5,141 nucleotides of DNA from Veillonellaceae bacterium (GTDB lineage Bacteria; Bacillota_C; Negativicutes; Veillonellales; Veillonellaceae). The stretch is from contig CADFKY010000077.1 of NCBI GenBank assembly GCA_902834965.1, positions 1 through 5,141 of the forward strand, in the 5' to 3' direction. The position numbers and the translations under genes were made by a program. Shown here piece by piece: positions 1 through 5,141 of the stretch (the stretch's first letter is position 1; every line of letters starts with the position of its first letter). The notes under the pieces are model-generated. The model did no database searches, had not been told where the DNA came from, and saw only the letters and a program-made list of their open reading frames with translations.

Positions 1-7
1 GGAAGGT

Positions 8-856
8 TTAACGTTCTACAATATTATATACATCCCGGCGGGAAACGTTAAAACGTTTTGCCACCTGGCGAATTGCTTCTTTCTTAGGTATCCCTGTATC
101 TACAAGGGCTTGTACAGCATCTACATACGATACTGGTTCATCCGAAACTTCACTAGTATCGGACTCAATCGTATCAACGCCACCTACGATGAGAACAAAT
201 TCCCCTTTATAGGTGAGCTGATCCAAATCATTTACAAGGTTTTCCAAATCGGTGCGCACAAAGGTTTCAAACTTCTTCGTCAATTCCCTTGCCACCGTTA
301 TGGATCGATTCCCAAAGACTTCATACATATCTTGTAAGACCTCTTGCAATCGGTGGGGTGCTTCATAAAACATCAAGGTGCCCGTTACTTGTGAAAGTCG
401 TTGTAATTCTTCAACTCGATGTTTACCCCGCTTCGGTAAGAAACCTGCAAAAGTAAAGGATTTAGTATCTAAGCCAGATGCAATAAGTGCGGTCAGTGCC
501 GCATTAGCACCAGGCAATGGTACTACCGTTATGTCTTTTTCAATAGCCTTCGTTACTAGGTCAGCCCCTGGATCAGATATAGCAGGCATGCCCGCATCAC
601 TAACGCAAGCAATAGACTGTCCCTCTAATAAAAGCTCCATAATATAAGTACCCTTTTCTTCCTTATTATGTTCATGATACGAAATCAAAGGCTTCTTAAT
701 ATCAAAATGTTTTAATAATATACCGGTATGACGCGTATCTTCAGCAGCGATAGCATCTACTTCGCCTAAGATACGAACTGCGCGATACGTCATATCTTCT
801 AAATTACCAATCGGTGTAGGCACTAAGTATAAGGTGCCCCATTCGTTATCGTTCAT
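8..856 (-). CDS. rsmI: 16S rRNA (cytidine(1402)-2'-O)-methyltransferase RsmI
   Basis: RsmI uses S-adenosylmethionine to 2'-O-methylate C1402 in the decoding centre of 16S rRNA, acting in the cytoplasm on the 30S subunit. The 282-residue product has the usual family length. Its tetrapyrrole-methylase-type fold is marked by TPIGNL (residues 14-19), AEDTR (38-42), SDAGMPAISDPG (86-97), PGANAALTAL (115-124), GFLPKRG (138-144) and FYEAPHR (163-169). A short acidic linker (about 230-240) leads to a C-terminal helix-turn-helix-like tail ending at residue 282 (KKEAIRQVAKRFNVSRRDVY). The ATG at 856 is chosen because it gives the usual N-terminus just before GTLYLVPTPIGN and has an AAGGAGGT site 11 nt upstream. 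An in-frame ATG at 898 would add 14 residues (MRNQMCTQRRWPLG) encoded by that ribosome site, so I reject it. The start overlaps the end of the tRNA methyltransferase gene by 11 nt. The stop is TAA at 8-10 and the gene is complete. No terminator is visible before the window edge. Confidence 0.96.
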   Translation of the reverse strand: MNDNEWGTLYLVPTPIGNLEDMTYRAVRILGEVDAIAAEDTRHTGILLKHFDIKKPLISYHEHNKEEKGTYIMELLLEGQSIACVSDAGMPAISDPGADLVTKAIEKDITVVPLPGANAALTALIASGLDTKSFTFAGFLPKRGKHRVEELQRLSQVTGTLMFYEAPHRLQEVLQDMYEVFGNRSITVARELTKKFETFVRTDLENLVNDLDQLTYKGEFVLIVGGVDTIESDTSEVSDEPVSYVDAVQALVDTGIPKKEAIRQVAKRFNVSRRDVYNIVER

Positions 857-1571
857 ACCAAGAGGCCACCTCCTTTGTGTACACATTTGGTTTCTCATAA
901 ACGATGAGTGGTGGTTCTAATACAAGGCCAGTCTGACCTTGATAGAGAGCCTCTATTAGCACAAGTTTTGCCGGCTTATCTACCATACCGTGGATAAACC
1001 GAATGCGCTTAGCTTGAAAGTTGGCTGCTTCCAGTTCATGTAGCACATATTGTAAGCGACTAGCACTATAAATCATCCACAAGCGCCCTTTGTACTTAAT
1101 AAAAGATTGTACAGCCTTCAAAACATCTTCTAATGAGGTATGTTCATCATAAAGTGCCAAGGCCCGTTCTTCAGATGTAGGCTTTGCACCGCTTTCACAG
1201 TCATAAAAAGGGGGATTTACAATAACGCCGTCAAAGGGCTTATCTTGGATATCTCGATACGACATATGGCGATAATCGCCGCACAACATAGATACTGTAC
1301 GACCTTTGTCATTATGTTCTACACTGCGCTGAGCTAACTTGATAAGGGTTTCGTTAATATCAATACCCGTTATATGACCCGCTCCTAGGGATGTGCCTAT
1401 AAGTGGCATAACACCTGTTCCCGTACCAAGGTCAACATAGGAATGCCGATCATTGAACTGGCAAAAGTGAATGAGTGCAATGGCATCAAAGGAAAAGCGA
1501 AACATATCCGTCCGTTGATAAATCTGTAAGCCATCTATAATTAAATCATCAAGTCGTTCTTGATCATTCAT
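846..1571 (-). CDS. trmN6: tRNA1(Val) (adenine(37)-N6)-methyltransferase-like protein (TrmN6/YabB family)
   Basis: This is a 241-residue class I SAM-dependent N6-adenine methyltransferase of the YfiC/YabB (COG4123-like) family. Characterised members methylate A37 next to the anticodon of tRNA1(Val). Visible motifs are the N-terminal lead-in FRFSFDAIALIHF (residues 24-36), the SAM-binding motif I VDLGTGTG (46-53), the acidic ribose-binding turn GIDI (69-72) and the amino-methyltransferase motif NPPFY (119-123). The last of these is typical of enzymes that modify an exocyclic amine. Length fits the family. The ATG at 1571 overlaps the ricT stop by 8 nt (ATGAATGA), with GAGGTGG about 10 nt upstream inside ricT. 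The stop (TAA, 846-848) lies just inside rsmI, so the gene sits between two overlaps. The family is clear; the exact tRNA target is inferred from homologues, since related MTases with NPPF/NPPY motifs modify other RNAs or proteins. Confidence 0.88.
   Translation of the reverse strand: MNDQERLDDLIIDGLQIYQRTDMFRFSFDAIALIHFCQFNDRHSYVDLGTGTGVMPLIGTSLGAGHITGIDINETLIKLAQRSVEHNDKGRTVSMLCGDYRHMSYRDIQDKPFDGVIVNPPFYDCESGAKPTSEERALALYDEHTSLEDVLKAVQSFIKYKGRLWMIYSASRLQYVLHELEAANFQAKRIRFIHGMVDKPAKLVLIEALYQGQTGLVLEPPLIVYEKPNVYTKEVASWYER
868..875 (-). promoter_or_regulatory. Ribosome binding site of rsmI inside the upstream gene
   Basis: On the minus strand this reads AAGGAGGT, a full match to the 16S anti-Shine-Dalgarno complement, ending 11 nt before the ATG at 856. 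It lies within the KEV codons near the end of the tRNA methyltransferase gene. It decides the rsmI start: the longer frame from 898 would begin upstream of its own ribosome site. Confidence 0.85.
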
Positions 1572-2409
1572 CAGGCAATGCCACCTCGGACCATTTTAAA
1601 TCGATAGTGCGACCCGCTTCAAGCTGTACCTTCACAGTATGTTTATGGTGATTTACCTTTAAGACCTTACCAATACCTTCATCGGTAACGACCTCTTTAC
1701 CAATTCCAGGAGGTGCTACATCTTGAGGAGCTTGAGGGCGTTCCTTTTTCACATATAGGTCGCCACCCTTTTTATACAAATCATCTTCGTAATTGAGGCA
1801 GCACATCAAACGACCACAAACACCAGAAATCTTCGTAGGGTTTAGGCTCAAGTTTTGATCCTTAGCCATACGAATCGAAACAGGTGTAAAATCACCTAAA
1901 AAATTAGAACAGCATAAAGGTCGACCACAAGCACCGATACCATTTAGTACCTTAGCCTCATCGCGGACGCCTACTTGACGCAACTCGATACGCGTTCTAA
2001 ATACTGTTGCTAAATCTTTAACAAGTTCACGGAAGTCAATACGACCATCAGCGGTAAAGAAAAATATAATCTTATTCATATCAAATGTGTATTCCACATT
2101 GATAAGTTTCATAGGTAACTTACGTTTTTCGATTTTTTCGAGACAAATATCAAAGGCTTTTTCTTCGCGCTCTTTATTCTTCTCAATTTGTTTTAAGTCC
2201 TTTGGTGTCACCTTTCTAATAACTGGCTTAACAGGGGCTACAACAGTATCTTCAAAGACCTCTTTTGGTCCAATCACAACTGTACCGTATTCAACGCCAC
2301 GTGCCGTTTCAACGATAACCCCATCACCAACGGATAGTTCTAATTGTTCAGGCAGAAAATAATAAATTTTCCCAGCCTTTTTAAAGCGTACGCCAACTAT
2401 GGTTAGCAT
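1564..2409 (-). CDS. ricT: PSP1-domain protein RicT (YaaT), RNase Y-associated iron-sulfur regulator
   Basis: RicT/YaaT is a cytoplasmic PSP1-domain protein. In Bacillus subtilis it works with RicA (YmcA) and RicF (YlbF) as a specificity factor for RNase Y, affecting mRNA maturation, competence, sporulation and biofilm formation; that complex binds [4Fe-4S] clusters. The 281-residue length is close to the Bacillus protein. The N-terminus (MLTIVGVRFKKAGKIYYF, then GVEYGTVV) is typical of the family, and the PSP1 core covers roughly residues 60-145. A cysteine-rich segment follows: ACGRPLCC (C161, C166, C167) and GVCGRLMCC (C198, C203, C204), so the expected cluster ligands are all present. The C-terminal part (GIGKVLKVNHHKHTVKVQL) is small and beta-rich. 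The ATG directly follows the holB TAA, with AGGAGG 5 nt upstream. In Bacillus yabA follows this gene; here the methyltransferase follows directly. Its role in an organism that may not sporulate is unknown. Identity is secure; function is transferred from Bacillus. Confidence 0.93.
   Translation of the reverse strand: MLTIVGVRFKKAGKIYYFLPEQLELSVGDGVIVETARGVEYGTVVIGPKEVFEDTVVAPVKPVIRKVTPKDLKQIEKNKEREEKAFDICLEKIEKRKLPMKLINVEYTFDMNKIIFFFTADGRIDFRELVKDLATVFRTRIELRQVGVRDEAKVLNGIGACGRPLCCSNFLGDFTPVSIRMAKDQNLSLNPTKISGVCGRLMCCLNYEDDLYKKGGDLYVKKERPQAPQDVAPPGIGKEVVTDEGIGKVLKVNHHKHTVKVQLEAGRTIDLKWSEVALPDE
1581..1587 (-). promoter_or_regulatory. Ribosome binding site of the tRNA methyltransferase gene
   Basis: The minus strand reads GAGGTGG about 10 nt before the ATG at 1571, within the SEVA codons near the ricT C-terminus. 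It supports the overlapping start and suggests translational coupling with ricT. Confidence 0.65.
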
Positions 2410-3450
2410 TTAATCCTCCTCCCGAGCATCATGAAGGGCGATACAAAGACCGTCCACCACGAGAGCGGTTTTTATATGTAAACGCAAAGCCCGTTCTGCT
2501 TGCAATGTTTCGGTAATAACCTTAGCCAATGCTTGCATAGACCAGCGCGGTAATAATCGTAATAATTGAGTTTTGTACATAGGTACTTGTAATTGTCCAT
2601 CTTGTGCACCCATCTTAAGAGCCATCATATCTCTACTTACGAGACGCAACCAGTGCATCAACTCTGATAGGCTTTCACGAGGCAAACTTTCACAAGCTAA
2701 GGAAATCATAGAAAACCATCGCGTTTCAAAGGCAAGGGTATCCATTACCTTAACGGCTAACTCAAGCATTTCAATGCGACCTTGCGTAGCCAATTTTTCT
2801 ACTAACTGCGGATTACCATGACCGGCTAATAAAGCTTGTTCAATATCACCTGTGATGCCACGCTCTACGAGGGCTGTGCGAATCGTATCTATATCAACAC
2901 TGTTAAATCCTACGCCCATACATCTTGAAATGATGGTTGGCAATACAGTATTAATCTTGTTCGTAATAATAATGAAATATACCTGCTCAGGTGGTTCTTC
3001 AATGGTTTTTAGCATAGCATTTGCCATGACTGCATTGGCCGTGTGAAAGTCCTCCACAATGACAACGCGGTTACCATTCCCCGCTACTGACAGATGATCT
3101 TGCAATAATGAATACCACTGCTCTACCTTTAGTGTCGTCTTCATAGGTCGAATCCAAAAGGCATCTCCCTTATCCATATAGATAGGTAAACCTTCTGCTT
3201 CGATGCGTTTTTCCATCTCACCATTGGCAAGACGTGCTTCTTTTACATCTGCTAAATACGCTTCTCCCTTTGGTTGAGAAAATACTTGGCGTCCCAACAA
3301 TAGAGACGCTAGACCTATGGCCATATCTAGCTTACCAAGACCTGCTTCACCATAAAACAAAAGGCTATGCGGTAATGCATTACGACTTACAAGTTCCGAT
3401 AGGTGTGCCTTGATCGAATCTTGACCAATTATAGAATCAAAATATGTCAT
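2410..3450 (-). CDS. holB: DNA polymerase III subunit delta-prime (clamp loader)
   Basis: Delta-prime is the rigid 'stator' of the clamp loader, which places the sliding clamp on primed DNA at the replication fork. The 346-residue protein starts with FDSIIGQDSIKAHL and LPHSLLFYGEAGLGK (27-40), as in AAA+ clamp-loader proteins. Further features are the degenerate Walker B region VVIVEDFHTANAVMANAMLKTIEEPP (129-154) and the SRC motif (175-177), which provides the arginine finger for the neighbouring ATPase subunit. The rest is the helical collar domain. Two features are notable. Walker A ends GKL instead of GK[ST], so ATP hydrolysis is unlikely, as is usual for delta-prime. The zinc-binding module usually found after Walker A has no cysteine here: the only cysteines are C177, C253 and C336. 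The ATG at 3450 has AGGAGG 4 nt upstream; the TTG at 3465 would start before that site. DnaX (tau/gamma) is the alternative, but it keeps Walker A and zinc cysteines and is longer. The tmk neighbourhood also favours holB. Confidence 0.93.
   Translation of the reverse strand: MTYFDSIIGQDSIKAHLSELVSRNALPHSLLFYGEAGLGKLDMAIGLASLLLGRQVFSQPKGEAYLADVKEARLANGEMEKRIEAEGLPIYMDKGDAFWIRPMKTTLKVEQWYSLLQDHLSVAGNGNRVVIVEDFHTANAVMANAMLKTIEEPPEQVYFIIITNKINTVLPTIISRCMGVGFNSVDIDTIRTALVERGITGDIEQALLAGHGNPQLVEKLATQGRIEMLELAVKVMDTLAFETRWFSMISLACESLPRESLSELMHWLRLVSRDMMALKMGAQDGQLQVPMYKTQLLRLLPRWSMQALAKVITETLQAERALRLHIKTALVVDGLCIALHDAREED
2415..2420 (-). promoter_or_regulatory. Ribosome binding site of ricT at the holB end
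   Basis: The minus strand reads AGGAGG, 5 nt before the ricT ATG, formed by the last REED codons of holB. The junction is TAA immediately followed by ATG, so ribosomes ending holB finish exactly at the ricT start. This favours coupled translation. Confidence 0.8.
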
Positions 3451-3454
3451 AGCT

Positions 3455-3460
3455 CCTCCT
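3455..3460 (-). promoter_or_regulatory. Ribosome binding site of holB
   Basis: The minus strand reads AGGAGG followed by AGCT and the ATG at 3450. It selects ATG over the in-frame TTG at 3465, because a TTG-started protein would be translated across its own ribosome site. Confidence 0.8.
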
Positions 3461-3474
3461 ATCAATACATGCTC

Positions 3475-3486
3475 AATATTAATATT
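3475..3486. repeat. 12-bp perfect palindrome at the holB promoter
   Basis: AATATTAATATT is its own reverse complement. It overlaps the 3' half of the putative -10 and the expected transcription start of holB. It could be an operator half-site pair, but it consists only of A and T in an AT-rich spacer, so it may be coincidental. Confidence 0.35.
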
Positions 3487-3511
3487 ATATAAGAAAAAGG
3501 CGACTTTTAAA
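3484..3511 (-). promoter_or_regulatory. Putative sigma-A-type promoter for the holB-ricT-trmN6-rsmI operon
   Basis: The -10 element at 3484-3489 is a perfect TATAAT on the minus strand. The best -35 candidate is TTTAAA at 3506-3511, matching 4 of 6 consensus bases with a 16-nt spacer; TTTTAA shifted by one base gives 17 nt. Transcription would begin near 3476-3478, giving a leader of about 26 nt before the holB ATG. The -35 lies in the loop of the tmk terminator hairpin. The -10 is strong but sits in AT-rich DNA, so chance is possible. Its position between a terminator and a well-formed gene start supports a real promoter. Confidence 0.6.
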
Positions 3512-3520
3512 AGAGTCGCC
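3491..3520 (-). terminator. Rho-independent terminator of the decarboxylase-tmk unit
   Basis: On the minus strand a 7-bp stem GGCGACT/AGTCGCC encloses an 8-nt loop (CTTTTAAA) and is followed by TTTTTCTT. The hairpin begins 5 nt after the tmk TAG stop. On the plus strand the same stem has no following T-run, so it should work only for minus-strand transcription. It separates tmk from holB. Confidence 0.9.
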
Positions 3521-3525
3521 CTATC

Positions 3526-4212
3526 CTAAGGTAGTAGATTTACTACTGCTTGATATACATCGTTATGAATTTCTTCAATAGTGCGTAATGCATATTGACT
3601 TGCATTGTCTTTAGTTGCACAAGGAATTCGGTGCCATCCGTAGCGTTTTACTAGCTCTTCATAAGCATCGTGAACAGCTACTAAATACTGATGATTTCCT
3701 TCATGAATATCCCCTGTATTACCTCCCGTTTTACCAGTGCGCTCTGCCATAAGGGCTTCACTCACTTCAAGAGGCATGTCTAAGAGACATACCGCATCAG
3801 GTGTAGGCAAGCCAAATTTATTAAACTCAAAGTCTTCAAGCCAATCTAAAAATGCAGTACGTTCCTTCAAATCGTCATATTTTACCATTTGGTGCACCAT
3901 ATTAGATGTAGTATAACGATCTGCAATAATGATACCACCATTTTTATAGAACTGTTCCCAATCAGTTCTAAAGGAAGCAAAGCGATCGATAGCGTACATG
4001 GAGCTTGCCACATAAGGATTTACATCATGCACATCTTTGCCAAATTCTCCAGCTAGATACATTTTTATAGGCATAGCAGCACCGCTATCATAATTCGGAA
4101 AGCTTACAGATTTAACTGCATGACCTTCCTTGGTTAATCGCTCTACTAATAGTTTAGTTTGTGTAGCCTTACCGCTGCCATCTCCACCTTCTAGTATGAT
4201 TAAAGTCCCCAT
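3526..4212 (-). CDS. tmk: Thymidylate kinase (dTMP kinase), variant P-loop
   Basis: Tmk phosphorylates dTMP to dTDP with ATP, an essential cytoplasmic step towards dTTP. The 228-residue protein is slightly longer than the common ~205-215. Motifs are the P-loop EGGDGSGKATQ (residues 8-18), FPNY (38-41), the substrate-site DRF (76-78), DRYTTSNMVHQ (98-108, in the place of the usual DRYxxSxxAYQ) and LLDMP (143-147). The flexible LID region is AERTGKTGGNTGDIHEG (156-172). The residue after the P-loop lysine is Ala16, not the usual Ser/Thr that helps hold magnesium. I recall GKATQ-type Tmk proteins in clostridial lineages, so this is probably a known subgroup and not a defect. The ATG at 4212 has AGGAG 5 nt upstream; the TTG at 4233 would add MGVTGVI and overlap the decarboxylase. 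The gene lies 2 nt after the decarboxylase stop and ends in its own terminator. Confidence 0.93.
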   Translation of the reverse strand: MGTLIILEGGDGSGKATQTKLLVERLTKEGHAVKSVSFPNYDSGAAMPIKMYLAGEFGKDVHDVNPYVASSMYAIDRFASFRTDWEQFYKNGGIIIADRYTTSNMVHQMVKYDDLKERTAFLDWLEDFEFNKFGLPTPDAVCLLDMPLEVSEALMAERTGKTGGNTGDIHEGNHQYLVAVHDAYEELVKRYGWHRIPCATKDNASQYALRTIEEIHNDVYQAVVNLLP

Positions 4213-4214
4213 AA

Positions 4215-5141
4215 TTACTCCTGTAACACCCAAATTGTTTCCAATGTCATATCATCAGCCCCATTCGGTACATAACCTAGAGCCTTACGATTCTCTATAT
4301 ATTGTAACACAGACTCACTAATCACTTCACCTACTGCTACACAAGGAATCCCTGGAGGATAATAAGCAATTGTCTCTCCTGCTATACGATGAAGTGCGTC
4401 TTGTAACCGTACTTGCTCCCGATTGGCATACATAGCATTACGAGGCGTTACTCTTACAATAGGCTCAGGCAATAAAGCTGAATCTTTGCTAAGGTTTTGC
4501 AAATTCTCATCCTTCGTATCATTTGATTCATGAGATGTACTTAACACCGTATCGCTGATAGACCGTACTGCTTGAATAAGAGCAGTTATTGACTCTTTTG
4601 TATCGCCAATGGTAATGAGTACTAGTACATGATGAGCTTGTACTAACTCCACCTCAATACGATGTTCTCGTAACATCCGTTCAAATGCAACACCTGTAAG
4701 ACCTAGTTCTTTAGCATCGATGAGTACCTTGGTACAGTCATAGTTTACCACTCGATCTTCTATGTCTCTGTATTCCATAGTAGTAATACCAGAAATCTTA
4801 TGTAATTCACTACGTAAATATAAGCTCAATTCCACGGTTCGACGAATTAGGTCTTCACCTACTGTAGCCAATTGATGACGCGCCATATCTAAGGAAGCAA
4901 GAAAAATATAATTTGGACTCGTACTTTGTAACATTTGATGCATTTGTGTAATGCGACGTTTATTAATTCTTTCACCTTGCCCTAATAACCACGATGTTTG
5001 TGTTAATGAGCCTACCGATTTATGCGTACTCTGTGCCACTAAGTCTGCACCTGCTGCAATGGCCTCGATAGGTAATGTATTTGAAAATGGTAAATGAGGG
5101 CCGTGCGCTTCATCAACAAGAACAATCATACCTCGTTTATG
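4215..5141 (-). CDS. Orn/Lys/Arg decarboxylase, fold-type I (N-terminus outside window)
   Basis: This is the C-terminal 308 residues of a PLP-dependent basic amino acid decarboxylase (SpeA/YaaO/LdcC type), which releases CO2 from lysine, ornithine or arginine to make cadaverine, putrescine or agmatine. The frame is open to the right edge, beginning HKRG before the ATG at 5129, so that ATG is internal and the gene is partial at its 5' end. Motifs are VDEAHG (fragment residues 9-14; the Asp pairs with the PLP ring nitrogen) and STHKSVGSLTQ (PLP-binding Lys about residue 41). The C-terminal domain carries HRIAGETIAYYPPGIP (about 251-266). A Ser/Asp/Asn-rich stretch (SDTVLSTSHESNDTKDENLQ, encoded around 4500-4555) links the two domains. 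The motif after YPPGIP reads VAVGE where PGE is common. Substrate cannot be decided from this part. Context next to tmk matches Bacillus yaaO. Confidence is high for family and low for substrate. Confidence 0.92.
   Translation of the reverse strand, partial: HKRGMIVLVDEAHGPHLPFSNTLPIEAIAAGADLVAQSTHKSVGSLTQTSWLLGQGERINKRRITQMHQMLQSTSPNYIFLASLDMARHQLATVGEDLIRRTVELSLYLRSELHKISGITTMEYRDIEDRVVNYDCTKVLIDAKELGLTGVAFERMLREHRIEVELVQAHHVLVLITIGDTKESITALIQAVRSISDTVLSTSHESNDTKDENLQNLSKDSALLPEPIVRVTPRNAMYANREQVRLQDALHRIAGETIAYYPPGIPCVAVGEVISESVLQYIENRKALGYVPNGADDMTLETIWVLQE
4218..4222 (-). promoter_or_regulatory. Ribosome binding site of tmk at the decarboxylase end
   Basis: The minus strand reads AGGAG, 5 nt before the tmk ATG at 4212, overlapping the last codons (LQE-stop) of the decarboxylase. 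It supports the ATG over the upstream TTG and links translation of the two genes. Confidence 0.75.

Noticed and set aside
378..647. Plus-strand open frame of 89 codons within rsmI
   Set aside because: It lies opposite clearly conserved RsmI motifs, resembles no protein I know, and has no convincing ribosome site.
857..898. Upstream in-frame ATG codons for rsmI (at 898 and 886) giving a longer N-terminus
   Set aside because: The extension is encoded by the strong ribosome site itself and by the end of the methyltransferase gene, and the family normally starts close to the TPIGN motif.
2087..2362. Plus-strand open frame of 91 codons within ricT
   Set aside because: It is a Ser/Thr-rich antisense shadow of the conserved RicT N-terminal half. 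The other plus-strand frames at 110-337, 1140-1337, 2573-2821, 2852-3046 and 4130-4321 are rejected for the same reason.
3451..3465. TTG start at 3465 for holB
   Set aside because: It precedes its own AGGAGG site and would add only MIGGA; the ATG at 3450 has the correctly placed ribosome site and a usual delta-prime N-terminus.
3499..3520. Hairpin as a bidirectional terminator
   Set aside because: On the plus strand the stem is followed by CTATCC, with no T-run, and no plus-strand gene runs into it.
4213..4233. TTG start at 4233 for tmk
   Set aside because: It lies inside the decarboxylase gene before the AGGAG site; MGTLIILEGGDGSGK at 4212 is the usual Tmk beginning.
1..5141. Search for a mobile element, CRISPR array, tRNA/rRNA, riboswitch, toxin-antitoxin or defence system
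   Set aside because: The window is almost fully occupied by six conserved housekeeping genes. I saw no repeat arrays, insertion-sequence ends or cloverleaf-like segment, and the only spacer, 75 nt, is explained by a terminator, promoter and ribosome site.

Overview
This window is a compact block of housekeeping genes, all on the minus strand, so gene order reads from the right edge to the left. It holds six genes: the C-terminal part of a fold-type I Orn/Lys/Arg decarboxylase (cut by the right edge), thymidylate kinase (tmk), the DNA polymerase III delta-prime subunit (holB), the PSP1-domain protein RicT/YaaT, a TrmN6/YabB-type tRNA methyltransferase, and the 16S rRNA methyltransferase RsmI. 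The order matches the yaaO-tmk-holB-yaaT-yabB-rsmI neighbourhood of Bacillus and other Firmicutes. The Bacillus genes yaaQ, yaaR, yabA and yazA are absent from this stretch. The moderate AT richness, the strong AGGAGG ribosome sites and the protein sequences suggest a Firmicute. My best guess is a Negativicute such as Veillonella, but this comes from general recognition and not from a marker gene.

The layout splits into two transcription units. The upstream unit is decarboxylase-tmk: the decarboxylase stop lies 2 nt before the tmk ATG, and the unit ends at a clear Rho-independent hairpin at 3491-3520. Directly after the hairpin is a perfect TATAAT (3484-3489), with a weaker -35-like TTTAAA inside the hairpin loop. 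A strong ribosome site and the ATG of holB follow. The downstream unit, holB-ricT-trmN6-rsmI, is extremely tight: its junctions are TAA|ATG with no gap, then an 8-nt overlap, then an 11-nt overlap with the ribosome site inside the preceding gene. This predicts co-transcription and translational coupling.

Functionally, tmk makes dTDP for DNA synthesis and holB encodes a clamp-loader subunit. RicT is an RNase Y specificity factor in Bacillus, and the last two genes methylate tRNA and 16S rRNA. The decarboxylase would make a polyamine such as cadaverine, putrescine or agmatine.

I found no mobile element, CRISPR array, RNA gene or clearly new system. The points worth a second look are molecular variants: a Tmk P-loop reading GSGKAT instead of GSGK[ST]T, a delta-prime with no zinc-binding cysteines and a degenerate Walker A, and the terminator/promoter overlap between tmk and holB. 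Apart from the 75-nt tmk-holB spacer, essentially every base is coding.
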